Assembly (NCBI GenBank): GCA_025934635.1 | Contig: JAICWX010000372.1 | Location: 1 to 8,016 of the forward strand | Direction: 5' to 3' | DNA: 8,016 nucleotides | Source of the DNA: Streptosporangiaceae bacterium | GTDB taxonomy: Bacteria; Actinomycetota; Actinomycetes; Streptosporangiales; Streptosporangiaceae | Part shown: positions 1-6,245 of the stretch, piece by piece | Layout: each line of letters begins with the position of its first letter | Position numbering within the stretch: the first letter of the stretch is position 1 | Program-made: the position numbers and the translations under genes | The notes under the pieces: model-generated | The model's input: only the letters and a program-made list of their open reading frames with translations | What the model was told of the DNA's origin: nothing | Database searches by the model: none

Positions 1-45
1 CGGCACGGTGCTGTCCGGCACGGTGCTGTCCGGCACGGTGCTGTC
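1..45. repeat. Perfect 15-bp tandem repeat, three copies
   Basis: The unit CGGCACGGTGCTGTC occurs three times without a mismatch (1-15, 16-30, 31-45). A diverged fourth unit (46-60, 9 of 15 bases identical) follows, and the next block again starts CGGCA at 61. The array touches the window edge, so more copies may lie outside. A period divisible by three keeps reading frames open. On the minus strand it reads V-P-D-S-T; on the plus strand, from base 2, it reads G-T-V-L-S. Confidence 0.9.
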
Positions 46-66
46 CGGCATGGGCGCGTTCGGCAT
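1..66 (-). CDS. Possible start of a divergent gene with an N-terminal pentapeptide repeat (partial)
   Basis: Read leftwards from an ATG at 66, the frame is open to the window edge and gives MPNAP-MPDST-VPDST-VPDST-VP, so each 15-bp repeat encodes one pentapeptide. A second in-frame ATG lies at 51. All third positions from 66 to the edge are G or C, as in the other genes here. A plausible minus-strand promoter lies at 106-134, which would give a leader of about 30 nt. Against it: the ribosome binding site is weak (only GGA close to the ATG), and the plus strand is also open from base 2 to a TAA at 128-130 with high GC3 over the repeat, so the array could instead be the tail of a plus-strand gene. 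Only 22 residues are visible and no function can be assigned. Confidence 0.35.
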   Translation of the reverse strand, partial: MPNAPMPDSTVPDSTVPDSTVP

Positions 67-105
67 GATCCAAGTCTGCTTCGCTCGGGCGAGGTGGTGC
101 GTCTC

Positions 106-134
106 ACAATATGACTTGTCAGTTGCGTAATCAA
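106..134 (-). promoter_or_regulatory. Candidate minus-strand promoter for the divergent gene
   Basis: On the minus strand TTGATT (plus 129-134) is followed 17 nt later by TATTGT (plus 106-111). Each hexamer matches 4 of 6 positions of the housekeeping-sigma consensus. It lies in the only AT-rich block of the window, and transcription would begin near 99, about 30 nt before the ATG at 66. This is pattern matching only. Confidence 0.35.
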
Positions 135-152
135 CAAAACGTTAGCTAGACT
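123..152 (+). promoter_or_regulatory. Candidate promoter for the riboswitch-exchanger transcript
   Basis: TTGCGT (123-128) and TAGACT (147-152) are separated by 18 nt. The -10 matches 5 of 6 positions of the TAGRRT form common in actinomycetes; the -35 matches only TTG. The predicted start near 159 falls just before helix P1 of the riboswitch, so the RNA would begin almost directly with the aptamer. The -35 hexamer abuts the minus-strand -35 (129-134). The imperfect dyad GTTG-N6-CAAC (122-135) covers both and could be an operator. Confidence 0.45.
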
Positions 153-160
153 TCGGAGTG

Positions 161-258
161 TTCGAAGGGGAGTAGTCCGGCGACCTGTCGTCGACATGCT
201 GAGGGCTCCACGGCCCTCCGGTGACAGGGCCCAACCCAGGGTGGGCGAGACCTTCGGC
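161..258 (+). promoter_or_regulatory. yybP-ykoY family manganese riboswitch (aptamer)
   Basis: The segment carries the hallmarks of the yybP-ykoY class (Rfam RF00080), established as a Mn2+ sensor upstream of metal-export genes. The conserved GGGGAGTAG is at 167-175, the loop motif ACATGCT at 194-200, and the closing GAGACCTT at 247-254. Helix P1 pairs 163-168 with 251-256 (CGAAGG/CCTTCG, perfect). A second helix pairs 184-189 with 223-228 (CCTGTC/GACAGG, perfect). A terminal hairpin pairs 201-206 with 213-218 (GAGGGC/GCCCTC, perfect). GCCC 229-232 can pair with GGGC 243-246 as another arm. The P1-flanking loop and the ACATGCT loop are those known to dock around the metal in this class. I could not resolve the full junction by eye. 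The downstream gene is a cation exchanger, which independently supports the call. Confidence 0.87.
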
Positions 259-326
259 CAGCTGAGCTGTCTGGCCGGGTGCCCCCTGGTCTTCCCGGTT
301 CCGGGCAGCGCGTCCGTTCCGGAGGA
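256..326 (+). promoter_or_regulatory. Likely expression platform and ribosome binding site of the exchanger
   Basis: The Shine-Dalgarno sequence GGAGGA (321-326) sits 5 nt before the GTG at 332. It can be masked in two ways. TCTTCC at 290-295 can pair with it (five Watson-Crick pairs and one G-U). A local TCCG/CGGA stem (313-316 with 320-323) covers its first half. A hairpin GGCCAG (256-261)/CTGGCC (271-276) shares base 256 with the 3' strand of P1, so it may be linked to aptamer folding. CCCG/CGGG (294-297 with 302-305) competes with the 290-295 pairing. I see no U-rich tract after any stem, so translational control is more likely than transcription termination. This is inference. Confidence 0.5.
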
Positions 327-331
327 TCTTC

Positions 332-1633
332 GTGTCTTCGAAGCTGGCGCGGCCTATCGGCCGTGAGATAGCCCTGTGCGCTGCGCTGACCATCCCCGCC
401 CTTTCCCTGCGCCTGGGCGGGGTACACCCATCGGCGCCACTGGGCCTGCTGGCGTTCGGGGCGGCCATCGTGGCCGCCTCCTTCCTGCTGGCCTGGGCGG
501 CCGAAGCGGCCCGGGTCGACATCTCCGGACCGCTGGCCATCGCCATCCTGGCCATCATCGCGGTGCTGCCCGAGTACGCGGTGGACCTGTACTTCTCCTA
601 CACCGCCGGCCACCAGCCGGACTACGTGCAGTACGCGGCGGCCAACATGACCGGGTCGAACCGGCTGCTGCTCGGGCTGGGCTGGCCGGTGGTGGTGCTC
701 ACCGCCCTGTGGGTGGCGTCCCGCCGGTCCGGCCGCGGCGTCCGGGAGCTGGTGCTCGAGTCCGGGTACCGGATGGAGCTCGGGTTCCTGCTCGTCGCCT
801 CCATCGTCGGGTTCGTGGCCCCGATCACCGGCCAGGTCAGCCTGATCCTCGGCTTCGCGCTGCTCGGCTTCTTCGTCTTCTACCTGTGGAAGGCCTCCCA
901 GGCCGAGGCGTCCGAACCGGATCTGGTCGGCCAGGCGGCCCGGATCGGCGGCCTGCCCGACCGGAGCCGACGGCGGCTGGTGATCGCGATGTTCGTGTTC
1001 GCCGCGGCCGTGATCGTAGCCGCGGCCGAGCCGTTCGCCAACTCGCTCATCACCACCGGTACCCAGCTCGGCATCAACAAGTTCCTGCTGGTGCAGTGGG
1101 TCGCCCCGCTAGCGTCGGAGGCCCCGGAGTTCATCGTGGCCATCTTGTTCGCCGTCCACGGCAAGGGCTCCGACGCCATCGGCACCCTGATCTCCAGCAA
1201 GGTCAACCAGTGGACCCTGCTGGTCGGCAGCCTGCCGCTGGCCTACCTGATCGGCGGCGGCGGGATGGCGCTGCCGCTGGACGGACGGCAGACCGAGGAG
1301 TTCCTGCTGACCGCCGCCCAGGCGCTGCTCGGGGTGGCCGCGCTGCTGACCCTGCGTTTCCCGCGCTGGCTGGCGTTCACCCTGCTCGGCCTGTTCGCGG
1401 TGCAGTACGTGCTGCCCGGGGAGCACGCCCGGCTCATCCTGAGCGCCGTCTACCTCGCCATCGCCGTCGTCGCGCTGGCTCGCCACCGGCGGCTGATCTG
1501 GCCGGCCCTCACCGCCCCGTTCCGCGGATCCGGCCCGGGGACTTCGGTCCCGGCGGGCTCTGCGCGCGAACAGCAAGAACGGCCCGCCGCTCCGGCCCGT
1601 ACGGCCGAACGGGTGCACGCCGGCATCGAATAA
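332..1633 (+). CDS. CaCA-superfamily cation antiporter, probable manganese/calcium exporter
   Basis: A 433-residue multi-pass membrane protein with the two inverted alpha-repeats of the Ca2+/cation antiporter superfamily. Alpha-1 spans about 68-127 with L79-P80-E81, then A-N-M-T-G-S-N at 104-110. Alpha-2 spans about 250-308 with A-P-E at 264-266, then S-S-K-V-N-Q at 288-293. E81 and E266 are the expected ion-binding acids. About ten or eleven hydrophobic segments are visible, including 38-59, 151-187 (two segments), 215-232, 325-341 and 346-384. The central loop (188-212) and the Pro/Arg-rich tail (395-433) are hydrophilic. The GTG at 332 is chosen because GGAGGA lies 5 nt upstream. Such proteins are often labelled sodium/proton or sodium/calcium exchangers, exporting divalent cations in exchange for H+ or Na+. 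The manganese-type riboswitch in its leader points to Mn2+ export and induction by excess Mn2+. Ion specificity is inferred from this context, not from the protein itself. Confidence 0.85.
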   Translation: MSSKLARPIGREIALCAALTIPALSLRLGGVHPSAPLGLLAFGAAIVAASFLLAWAAEAARVDISGPLAIAILAIIAVLPEYAVDLYFSYTAGHQPDYVQYAAANMTGSNRLLLGLGWPVVVLTALWVASRRSGRGVRELVLESGYRMELGFLLVASIVGFVAPITGQVSLILGFALLGFFVFYLWKASQAEASEPDLVGQAARIGGLPDRSRRRLVIAMFVFAAAVIVAAAEPFANSLITTGTQLGINKFLLVQWVAPLASEAPEFIVAILFAVHGKGSDAIGTLISSKVNQWTLLVGSLPLAYLIGGGGMALPLDGRQTEEFLLTAAQALLGVAALLTLRFPRWLAFTLLGLFAVQYVLPGEHARLILSAVYLAIAVVALARHRRLIWPALTAPFRGSGPGTSVPAGSAREQQERPAAPARTAERVHAGIE

Positions 1634-1674
1634 GGCCGGACCACTGCAACCGGCCCGATCGCACGGGCGTCTTT
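1634..1674 (+). terminator. Two overlapping, mutually exclusive hairpins between exchanger and secreted gene
   Basis: Right after the exchanger stop, GGCCGG (1634-1639) pairs perfectly with CCGGCC (1650-1655) around a 10-nt loop. GCCCG (1653-1657) pairs perfectly with CGGGC (1664-1668) around a 6-nt loop and is followed by GTCTTT. The stems share 1653-1655, so only one can form. The second resembles a weak intrinsic terminator and ends 6 nt before the next gene's Shine-Dalgarno. It may attenuate read-through or affect translation of the downstream gene. It could also be chance pairing in GC-rich DNA. Confidence 0.4.
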
Positions 1675-1680
1675 GAGGGC

Positions 1681-2832
1681 ATGAGACTAAATCGTGCCCG
1701 CTTGACCGCCGTTTTGACCGCCCTGTTGACCGTCCTTTTGCTCGCCGCCGGGATGCTGGCCGGCGTCGCCTCGGCCCAGCCCGCCCGAAGTACAGCCCTG
1801 GCTGGCGTGCCCTGGAGCCACGTCGGCCCCGGCTGGACGCTGACGCAGTACACCACCGCGCCGCCCGAGAACGGCAAGCAGGCCGCCCCCCTGACGCTGT
1901 ACCTGATCAGCCCCGGCGGCGTGAAGTACAGGCTGGCGAGCTGGCCGGATTATCGGACCGCGCCGCAGCTGCTGGACTGGTCGGCGGACGGCGAGCGCGC
2001 GCTGTTCCAGGATTTCTCCGGCCCGGGCAGCGTCGGGAACCTTACCCTGGCCACCGGCCGGATGGCCACCTTCCGGCTGCCGAAGGACGTGACGCCGATC
2101 GGGTACACCACGCCGCGCGGCCTGAACATCGTCGGCCAGCGCCTGTCGGGCCAGCGAGCCGTCCTGGCCCGGTACGACCTGTCGGGCCGGCTGACCCGCA
2201 AGCTCGGCACCTCGTCCGGCGGAGCGCTGTACGAGCCGTCCGGCCACGCGTTCGTCACCAGCACCAGCTCCCGCCTCGAGCTGGTCAGCAACGACGGGAA
2301 CCTGATCAGGAAGCTGGCGCCGGTGCCCGGGACGGAAGCGGACAGCTGCGGCCCGGTCCGGTGGTGGGACAGCCGCACGGTCCTGGCCAGCTGTTCGCCC
2401 AAGGGCAGCTCCCTGACCCAGCTCTGGCTGGTCCCGGCCGGCGGCGGCCGGCCCACCGCGCTGACGCCGCGGCGCAGCGACAAAACCGCTCGCACCACCG
2501 GTGACCTGGGTGATCTCGATGCCTGGTCGCTGTCCAGCGGGCTCTACCTGCAGTCGGCCGGGCCCTGCGGCGTGCTGCAGATCTTCCGGCAGGCCCGTAA
2601 TGGCTCGATCAGCTTGGTCAAGGTGCCGCACACCCAGGGCGACAACCACGTGCTGACCGCGCTCGGCGCCCGGCTGCTGGTCCAGGCCCCGACCGATTGC
2701 ACCGGCAGCAACTCGCTGCTGTGGTTCAACCCGGGCACGCACGCCGAGCAGTGGCTGATCCGGGCGCCGTCGACCTCGATCGGCGTCATGAAGGCCGTCC
2801 CGTTCTACAGCCGGCAGAACAGCGGCCTGTAA
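1681..2832 (+). CDS. Secreted TolB-like beta-propeller protein, function unknown
   Basis: A 383-residue protein with a clear Sec-type signal peptide: basic R-L-N-R-A-R at 2-7, a hydrophobic core at about 9-29, and a likely cut after A-S-A at 30-32. The mature part is rich in short beta-strands with repeated propeller-blade features, such as L-D-W-S-A-D-G-E-R near 98-106, S-N-D-G-N near 203-207 and L-W-L-V-P-A-G-G-G near 248-256. The overall look is that of actinobacterial proteins annotated as TolB-like. Four cysteines (223, 238, 296, 340) follow the leader and could form two disulfides outside the cell. No lipobox or catalytic motif is seen. ATG 1681 is the only reasonable start: there is no in-frame ATG or GTG in the 47-bp gap, and the signal peptide begins exactly there. 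Its GAGGG (1675-1679) is only 1 nt from the ATG, unusually close. It follows the exchanger on the same strand and may share its transcript, but a functional link is not demonstrated. Confidence 0.75.
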   Translation: MRLNRARLTAVLTALLTVLLLAAGMLAGVASAQPARSTALAGVPWSHVGPGWTLTQYTTAPPENGKQAAPLTLYLISPGGVKYRLASWPDYRTAPQLLDWSADGERALFQDFSGPGSVGNLTLATGRMATFRLPKDVTPIGYTTPRGLNIVGQRLSGQRAVLARYDLSGRLTRKLGTSSGGALYEPSGHAFVTSTSSRLELVSNDGNLIRKLAPVPGTEADSCGPVRWWDSRTVLASCSPKGSSLTQLWLVPAGGGRPTALTPRRSDKTARTTGDLGDLDAWSLSSGLYLQSAGPCGVLQIFRQARNGSISLVKVPHTQGDNHVLTALGARLLVQAPTDCTGSNSLLWFNPGTHAEQWLIRAPSTSIGVMKAVPFYSRQNSGL

Positions 2833-2841
2833 CGACGGCGC

Positions 2842-2869
2842 GCGGGGCGTTTCCGCGGAAACGCCCCGC
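2842..2869. terminator. Bidirectional terminator: perfect 28-bp palindrome between convergent genes
   Basis: Each 14-base half is the exact reverse complement of the other (GCGGGGCGTTTCCG is the left half, centred between 2855 and 2856). It can form a 12-bp stem with a 4-nt loop. It lies 9 bp after the secreted-protein stop and 10 bp beyond the permease stop, so it occupies most of the 47-bp convergent gap. No poly-T tract follows on either strand, as is common for terminators in high-GC actinomycetes. A perfect palindrome could also bind a dimeric protein, but its position favours termination. Confidence 0.8.
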
Positions 2870-2879
2870 ACCCGCCCCG

Positions 2880-5438
2880 TCAGGCCGTCGCGATCGCGGC
2901 CAGCACGTTCAGCCGGGCGGCCCGCCGGGCCGGCCGGATCCCGGCCAGGATCCCGGTCAGCACCCCCAGCACCAGGAACAGGCCCAGCTGAAGCGGCGGC
3001 GCGGCGAACACCCCCAGCGTGGTACCGCCGGCCGAACGGACCACGGCCCAGCCCAGGAACGTCCCCAGGATCACGCCGCCCACGGTGCCGAACGCCGCCA
3101 CGATCACCGATTCCCACCGGATCATGCCCCGGGCCTGCGCCCGGGTCTGCCCCAGCGCCCGCAGCAGTCCCAGCTCGCGGGTCCGCTCGTGGATGGACAG
3201 CGACAGCGTGTTGGCCACCCCCATCAGCGCGATCAGAATCGCCAGCGCCAGCATCACGTAGACCAGGCCGAGGATGGTGTTCACCCCGCTGGTCGCGCTG
3301 GCCAGGTACTGGTCCCGGTCCTGGACCCGCGGCTGGCCCGCCGCCGCGGTGATCGCGGTGACCGACGCCTGAGCCGAGCCGGCCGAGGCACCCGGCCTCA
3401 GCTTGATCAAGATCGTGCCGTCCAGCGCCTGCCCAGCGTGCGGCCGCCACCCGGACAGGGCGAACAGGTAGTCGCCGGTGATGTCGGGGTGGTCGAAGAT
3501 GGCCGCGACCCGCAGCCGCGCGCTGCCGCCGTCGGGATAGACGACCGGCACCGTGCTGCCGACCCGCCAGTGCCGGTCGGCGGCCACGGCCGCCGAGACG
3601 GCGAACGACCCGGCGTCGACCGCGCTGAGCGAGCCCGCGCTGACCCCCAGGTTCAGCACCGCGCCGATGTGTCCCGGGTCGGCCGCGGCGATGGTCTGCG
3701 ACTGGCCGCCGAGCAGCACGCTGCCCCGGCTCAGCGCGGTCACCGTCCCGGCCGCGGGCAGCCGGCTCAGCCGGTCCGCGAGCTGCGGGCTGAGCCCGGC
3801 CAGCCCGGCCTGGCCCCCGTAGCCGCCCTGGTCTACCACCAGGTCGGCGGTCAGCGTGCGGTCCACTCCCCGCGCCGCGCTGGCCTTGAGCGACGCCCCG
3901 AGCACGGTGAACATGGTGACCACGGCCACGCCGACCATCAGGGCGGCCGCGGTGGCGGCGGTGCGCCGCGGATGGCGTAGCGCGTTGTCACGGGCCAGCC
4001 GCCCGCCGAGGCCGCGCAGGGCCGCGGCCGGGGCGCCCAGCACGGACGCGGCCGGGCGGACCGCGACCGGGCCGAGGACGATGAACCCGGCCAGCGTCCC
4101 CACCGCGCCGGCCACGGTCACGCCTTCACCGCCGCCGACCGCGCCGGCGATCACGGCCGCTGCCCCGGCCGCCGTCACCAAAAAGCCGATGACCGAACGA
4201 GTACGGGATACCCGCCCCGGCTCGGCCGCGTGCTCACGCAGGGCCGCCAGGGCCGGCTGGCGAGACGCGCGCAGTGCGGGTACCAGCCCCGCCAGCACGG
4301 TGGCCACCACGCCGGCCGTCACCGCTACGATCGCGCTGGAGGCCTTGATGACCAGGCCGCCCGCGGGCAGCGCGAAGCCGAACCCGTCGAAGACCGCCTT
4401 GAGCAGCGCGGCGATGCCGATACCGCCGGCCCACCCGGCCGCCGAGCCCACGATGCCGATGGCCAGCGTCTCGGCCAGGCCCGCCAGGGCGAGCTGGCGC
4501 CGGGAGGCGCCCAGCGCGCGCAGCAGCGCGGTCTCCCGGCCGCGCTGCACCGCCAGGATGGAGAACGTGTTGTAGATGCTGAACGCCGCGACCAGCAGCG
4601 CGACCCCGGCGAAGGCGGTCAGGCCGGTGGACAGGAAGCCCAGGAAGCCGCTGTTGATCTCGTCCAGGTTCTCGGCCGCGAGCTGGGTCCCGGTGATGGC
4701 CTGGACGCTGCCCTTCACCGGGGCCGGCAGCGCGGCCCGCAGCCGGGCCGCCAGCTCCCCGGGCGGCACCCCGGAGGTCGCCCGGACCAGGATCTGCGTC
4801 ACCTTAGCCGGGTGGCTCCCGGTGAGGTGCAGCTGCGCGGCATGCAGCGTCATCCCGGTGAAGGTGCCGGTCCCGAAGCCGTCAGCCGTGCCGAAGGTGG
4901 CGATGCCGACGATGTGCACCCGCAGCGGCTGCGGCGTCAGCAGCGTGGTGGTTTCGCCCAGCGTCAGGTGCCCGGCGGTGGCCGCGCCGCGGTTGATGAC
5001 CACCTCGTCGTCGGCCCGGGGGGTATGCCCGGCGACCAGCCGGTAGGAGTTCAGGGCGGGGTCGCTGACCCAGTTCGCCGCCTCGGTCGGCGGCCCGTTG
5101 CCGCCGACCGGCTGGCCGTCCCGGCCCGTCAGCTGCCCGAAGCCTTCCAGGTAGGGCTGGGCGTCGGCGACGCCGGGCACGGCCCGCACCCGCGGCAGCA
5201 GGCTCGCGTCAAGGCCGGCCCGGGTGCCCCCGGGCCCGGCGGTGATCTCGGTCGAGCTGCGCAGGACCACGTTGGTGCCCGCGTCGGCCTGGGTGAAGAG
5301 ACGGTCGAAGTTGGCTCGCAGGGTGTCGCTCAGCAGCAGGGTGCCGGCCAGGAAGGCGACGCCGAGGCCCACCGCGAGCAGGGTGGCGACGAGCCGGCGC
5401 CGGTGTGCCCACAGGCCCCGGGCGGTGACGGCGATCAT
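2880..5438 (-). CDS. ABC transporter permease with two FtsX/MacB modules
   Basis: An 852-residue membrane subunit built from two similar halves. Half one has a transmembrane helix at about 17-37, a large extracytoplasmic MacB-like domain at about 40-265, and three helices at about 271-291, 318-348 and 366-389. Two further hydrophobic stretches (415-436, 441-459) link to half two, which has a helix at about 493-515, an extracytoplasmic domain at about 516-715, and three helices at about 721-745, 776-799 and 815-834. The FtsX cytoplasmic signature appears twice: R-G-R-E-T-A-L-L-R-A-L-G (299-310) and E-R-T-R-E-L-G-L-L-R-A-L-G (751-763). The ATG at 5438 has a strong GGAGGAGG (5443-5450) and overlaps the ATPase stop as ATGA. 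This family includes peptide, antibiotic and lipoprotein transporters that work mechanically across the envelope. The neighbouring two-component genes suggest a role in envelope stress or antimicrobial efflux. The substrate is unknown. Confidence 0.92.
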   Translation of the reverse strand: MIAVTARGLWAHRRRLVATLLAVGLGVAFLAGTLLLSDTLRANFDRLFTQADAGTNVVLRSSTEITAGPGGTRAGLDASLLPRVRAVPGVADAQPYLEGFGQLTGRDGQPVGGNGPPTEAANWVSDPALNSYRLVAGHTPRADDEVVINRGAATAGHLTLGETTTLLTPQPLRVHIVGIATFGTADGFGTGTFTGMTLHAAQLHLTGSHPAKVTQILVRATSGVPPGELAARLRAALPAPVKGSVQAITGTQLAAENLDEINSGFLGFLSTGLTAFAGVALLVAAFSIYNTFSILAVQRGRETALLRALGASRRQLALAGLAETLAIGIVGSAAGWAGGIGIAALLKAVFDGFGFALPAGGLVIKASSAIVAVTAGVVATVLAGLVPALRASRQPALAALREHAAEPGRVSRTRSVIGFLVTAAGAAAVIAGAVGGGEGVTVAGAVGTLAGFIVLGPVAVRPAASVLGAPAAALRGLGGRLARDNALRHPRRTAATAAALMVGVAVVTMFTVLGASLKASAARGVDRTLTADLVVDQGGYGGQAGLAGLSPQLADRLSRLPAAGTVTALSRGSVLLGGQSQTIAAADPGHIGAVLNLGVSAGSLSAVDAGSFAVSAAVAADRHWRVGSTVPVVYPDGGSARLRVAAIFDHPDITGDYLFALSGWRPHAGQALDGTILIKLRPGASAGSAQASVTAITAAAGQPRVQDRDQYLASATSGVNTILGLVYVMLALAILIALMGVANTLSLSIHERTRELGLLRALGQTRAQARGMIRWESVIVAAFGTVGGVILGTFLGWAVVRSAGGTTLGVFAAPPLQLGLFLVLGVLTGILAGIRPARRAARLNVLAAIATA

Positions 5439-6187
5439 CGCCCCTCCTCCAGGTTCGCCAGGTAATCGAGCACGCCGGCCGCGGTCGGCCGGTCCAGGGC
5501 GCCGACGACCCGCCCGTCGGCCAGGAAGACCGCGGTGTCGGCGAAGCTGGCCGCGACCGGGTCGTGGGTGACCATCGCGATCGTCTGGCCGAACTCCTCC
5601 CGGGCCCCGCGCAGGAACCCGAGCACCTCGCCGCCGCTGCGGGAGTCGAGGTTGCCGGTCGGCTCGTCGGCGAAGACGATCTGCGGCCGCGAGGCCAGCG
5701 CCCGGGCCACCGCGACCCGCTGCTGCTGGCCGCCGGAGAGCTCGGCCGGCCGGTGCCCGAGCCGTCCGGCCAGGCCGGTGCGCTCGATCACCGCCGCCAG
5801 CCAGTCCCGGTCGGGTGCGGCCCCGGCCAGGGTCATCGGCAAGGTGATGTTCTCCCGGGCGGTCAGCGTCGGCATCAGGTTGAAGGCCTGGAACACGAAC
5901 CCGATCCGGTCCCGGCGCAGCAGCGTCAGCTGCCGGTCGGTGAGGCGGCCCAGCTCGGCGTCGCCGACGAAGACCTTGCCCGCGGTCACGGAGTCGAGGC
6001 CGGCCAGGCAGTGCAGCAGGGTCGACTTGCCGGACCCGGACGGGCCCATGATCACGGTGAACTGCCCGGCGGGGAACTCCAGGCTCACGTCGTCCAGGGC
6101 GGTGACCGCGGTGGCCCCGGCGCCGTACACCTTGGTCGCGTGCTCGGCCCGTACCGCTACGTCTGTTCTTGTCTGTAGTTCGGTCAT
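5435..6187 (-). CDS. ABC transporter ATP-binding protein, MacB/LolD type
   Basis: A 250-residue ATPase with every motif expected of an active subunit: Walker A G-P-S-G-S-G-K-S-T (48-56), Q-loop Q100 within F-V-F-Q-A-F-N-L-M-P, signature L-S-G-G-Q-Q-Q-R (150-157), Walker B I-V-F-A-D-E-P-T-G-N-L-D-S (170-182) and H-loop H208 (V-T-H-D). The Q-loop and N-L-D-S wording is typical of the MacB/LolD/FtsE group, which pairs with FtsX-type permeases such as the next gene. Its TGA overlaps that gene's ATG by 4 bp, implying coupled translation in roughly equal amounts. ATG 6187 is preferred because family similarity begins just after it. An in-frame GTG at 6211 would add eight residues (V/M-P-E-A-D-D-R-G), and neither start has a strong ribosome binding site. 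The 58-bp gap to the regulator gene (6188-6245) holds no convincing promoter or terminator. The protein acts at the inner face of the membrane. Confidence 0.95.
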   Translation of the reverse strand: MTELQTRTDVAVRAEHATKVYGAGATAVTALDDVSLEFPAGQFTVIMGPSGSGKSTLLHCLAGLDSVTAGKVFVGDAELGRLTDRQLTLLRRDRIGFVFQAFNLMPTLTARENITLPMTLAGAAPDRDWLAAVIERTGLAGRLGHRPAELSGGQQQRVAVARALASRPQIVFADEPTGNLDSRSGGEVLGFLRGAREEFGQTIAMVTHDPVAASFADTAVFLADGRVVGALDRPTAAGVLDYLANLEEGR

Positions 6188-6245
6188 GCCCCGATCGTCG
6201 GCTTCAGGCACTGTCCGCGTCGTCGGCCAGCCGCGGGCATCGACG

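Noticed and set aside
1..45. CRISPR array
   Set aside because: The units are 15 bp and directly adjacent with no spacers, so this is a simple tandem repeat.
146..613. Minus-strand open frames opposite the riboswitch and the exchanger start
   Set aside because: Composition is shadow-like, and the region is better explained by the conserved RNA motif and the exchanger gene.
376..1680. Plus-strand frame open for hundreds of codons through the exchanger gene, in frame with the secreted protein
   Set aside because: Its translation is Arg/Pro/Gly-rich and low in complexity, as expected of an off-frame in GC-rich DNA. The real protein starts at ATG 1681 with a signal peptide.
1687..3450. Long minus-strand open frame (587 codons) across the secreted gene, the palindrome and the permease 3' end
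   Set aside because: It spans two convergent genes and the terminator, has biased composition with no recognisable domain, and the overlapping genes show clear family motifs.
2697..5465. Long plus-strand open frames opposite the permease (for example 2697-3980 and 4230-5465)
   Set aside because: They are rich in Arg, Gly, Gln and Pro with no motifs. They arise because the antisense of high-GC3 genes has few stops.
6188..6245. Separate promoter for the ABC genes
   Set aside because: No -10/-35 pair is convincing in this 58-bp GC-rich gap; co-transcription with the two-component genes is simpler.
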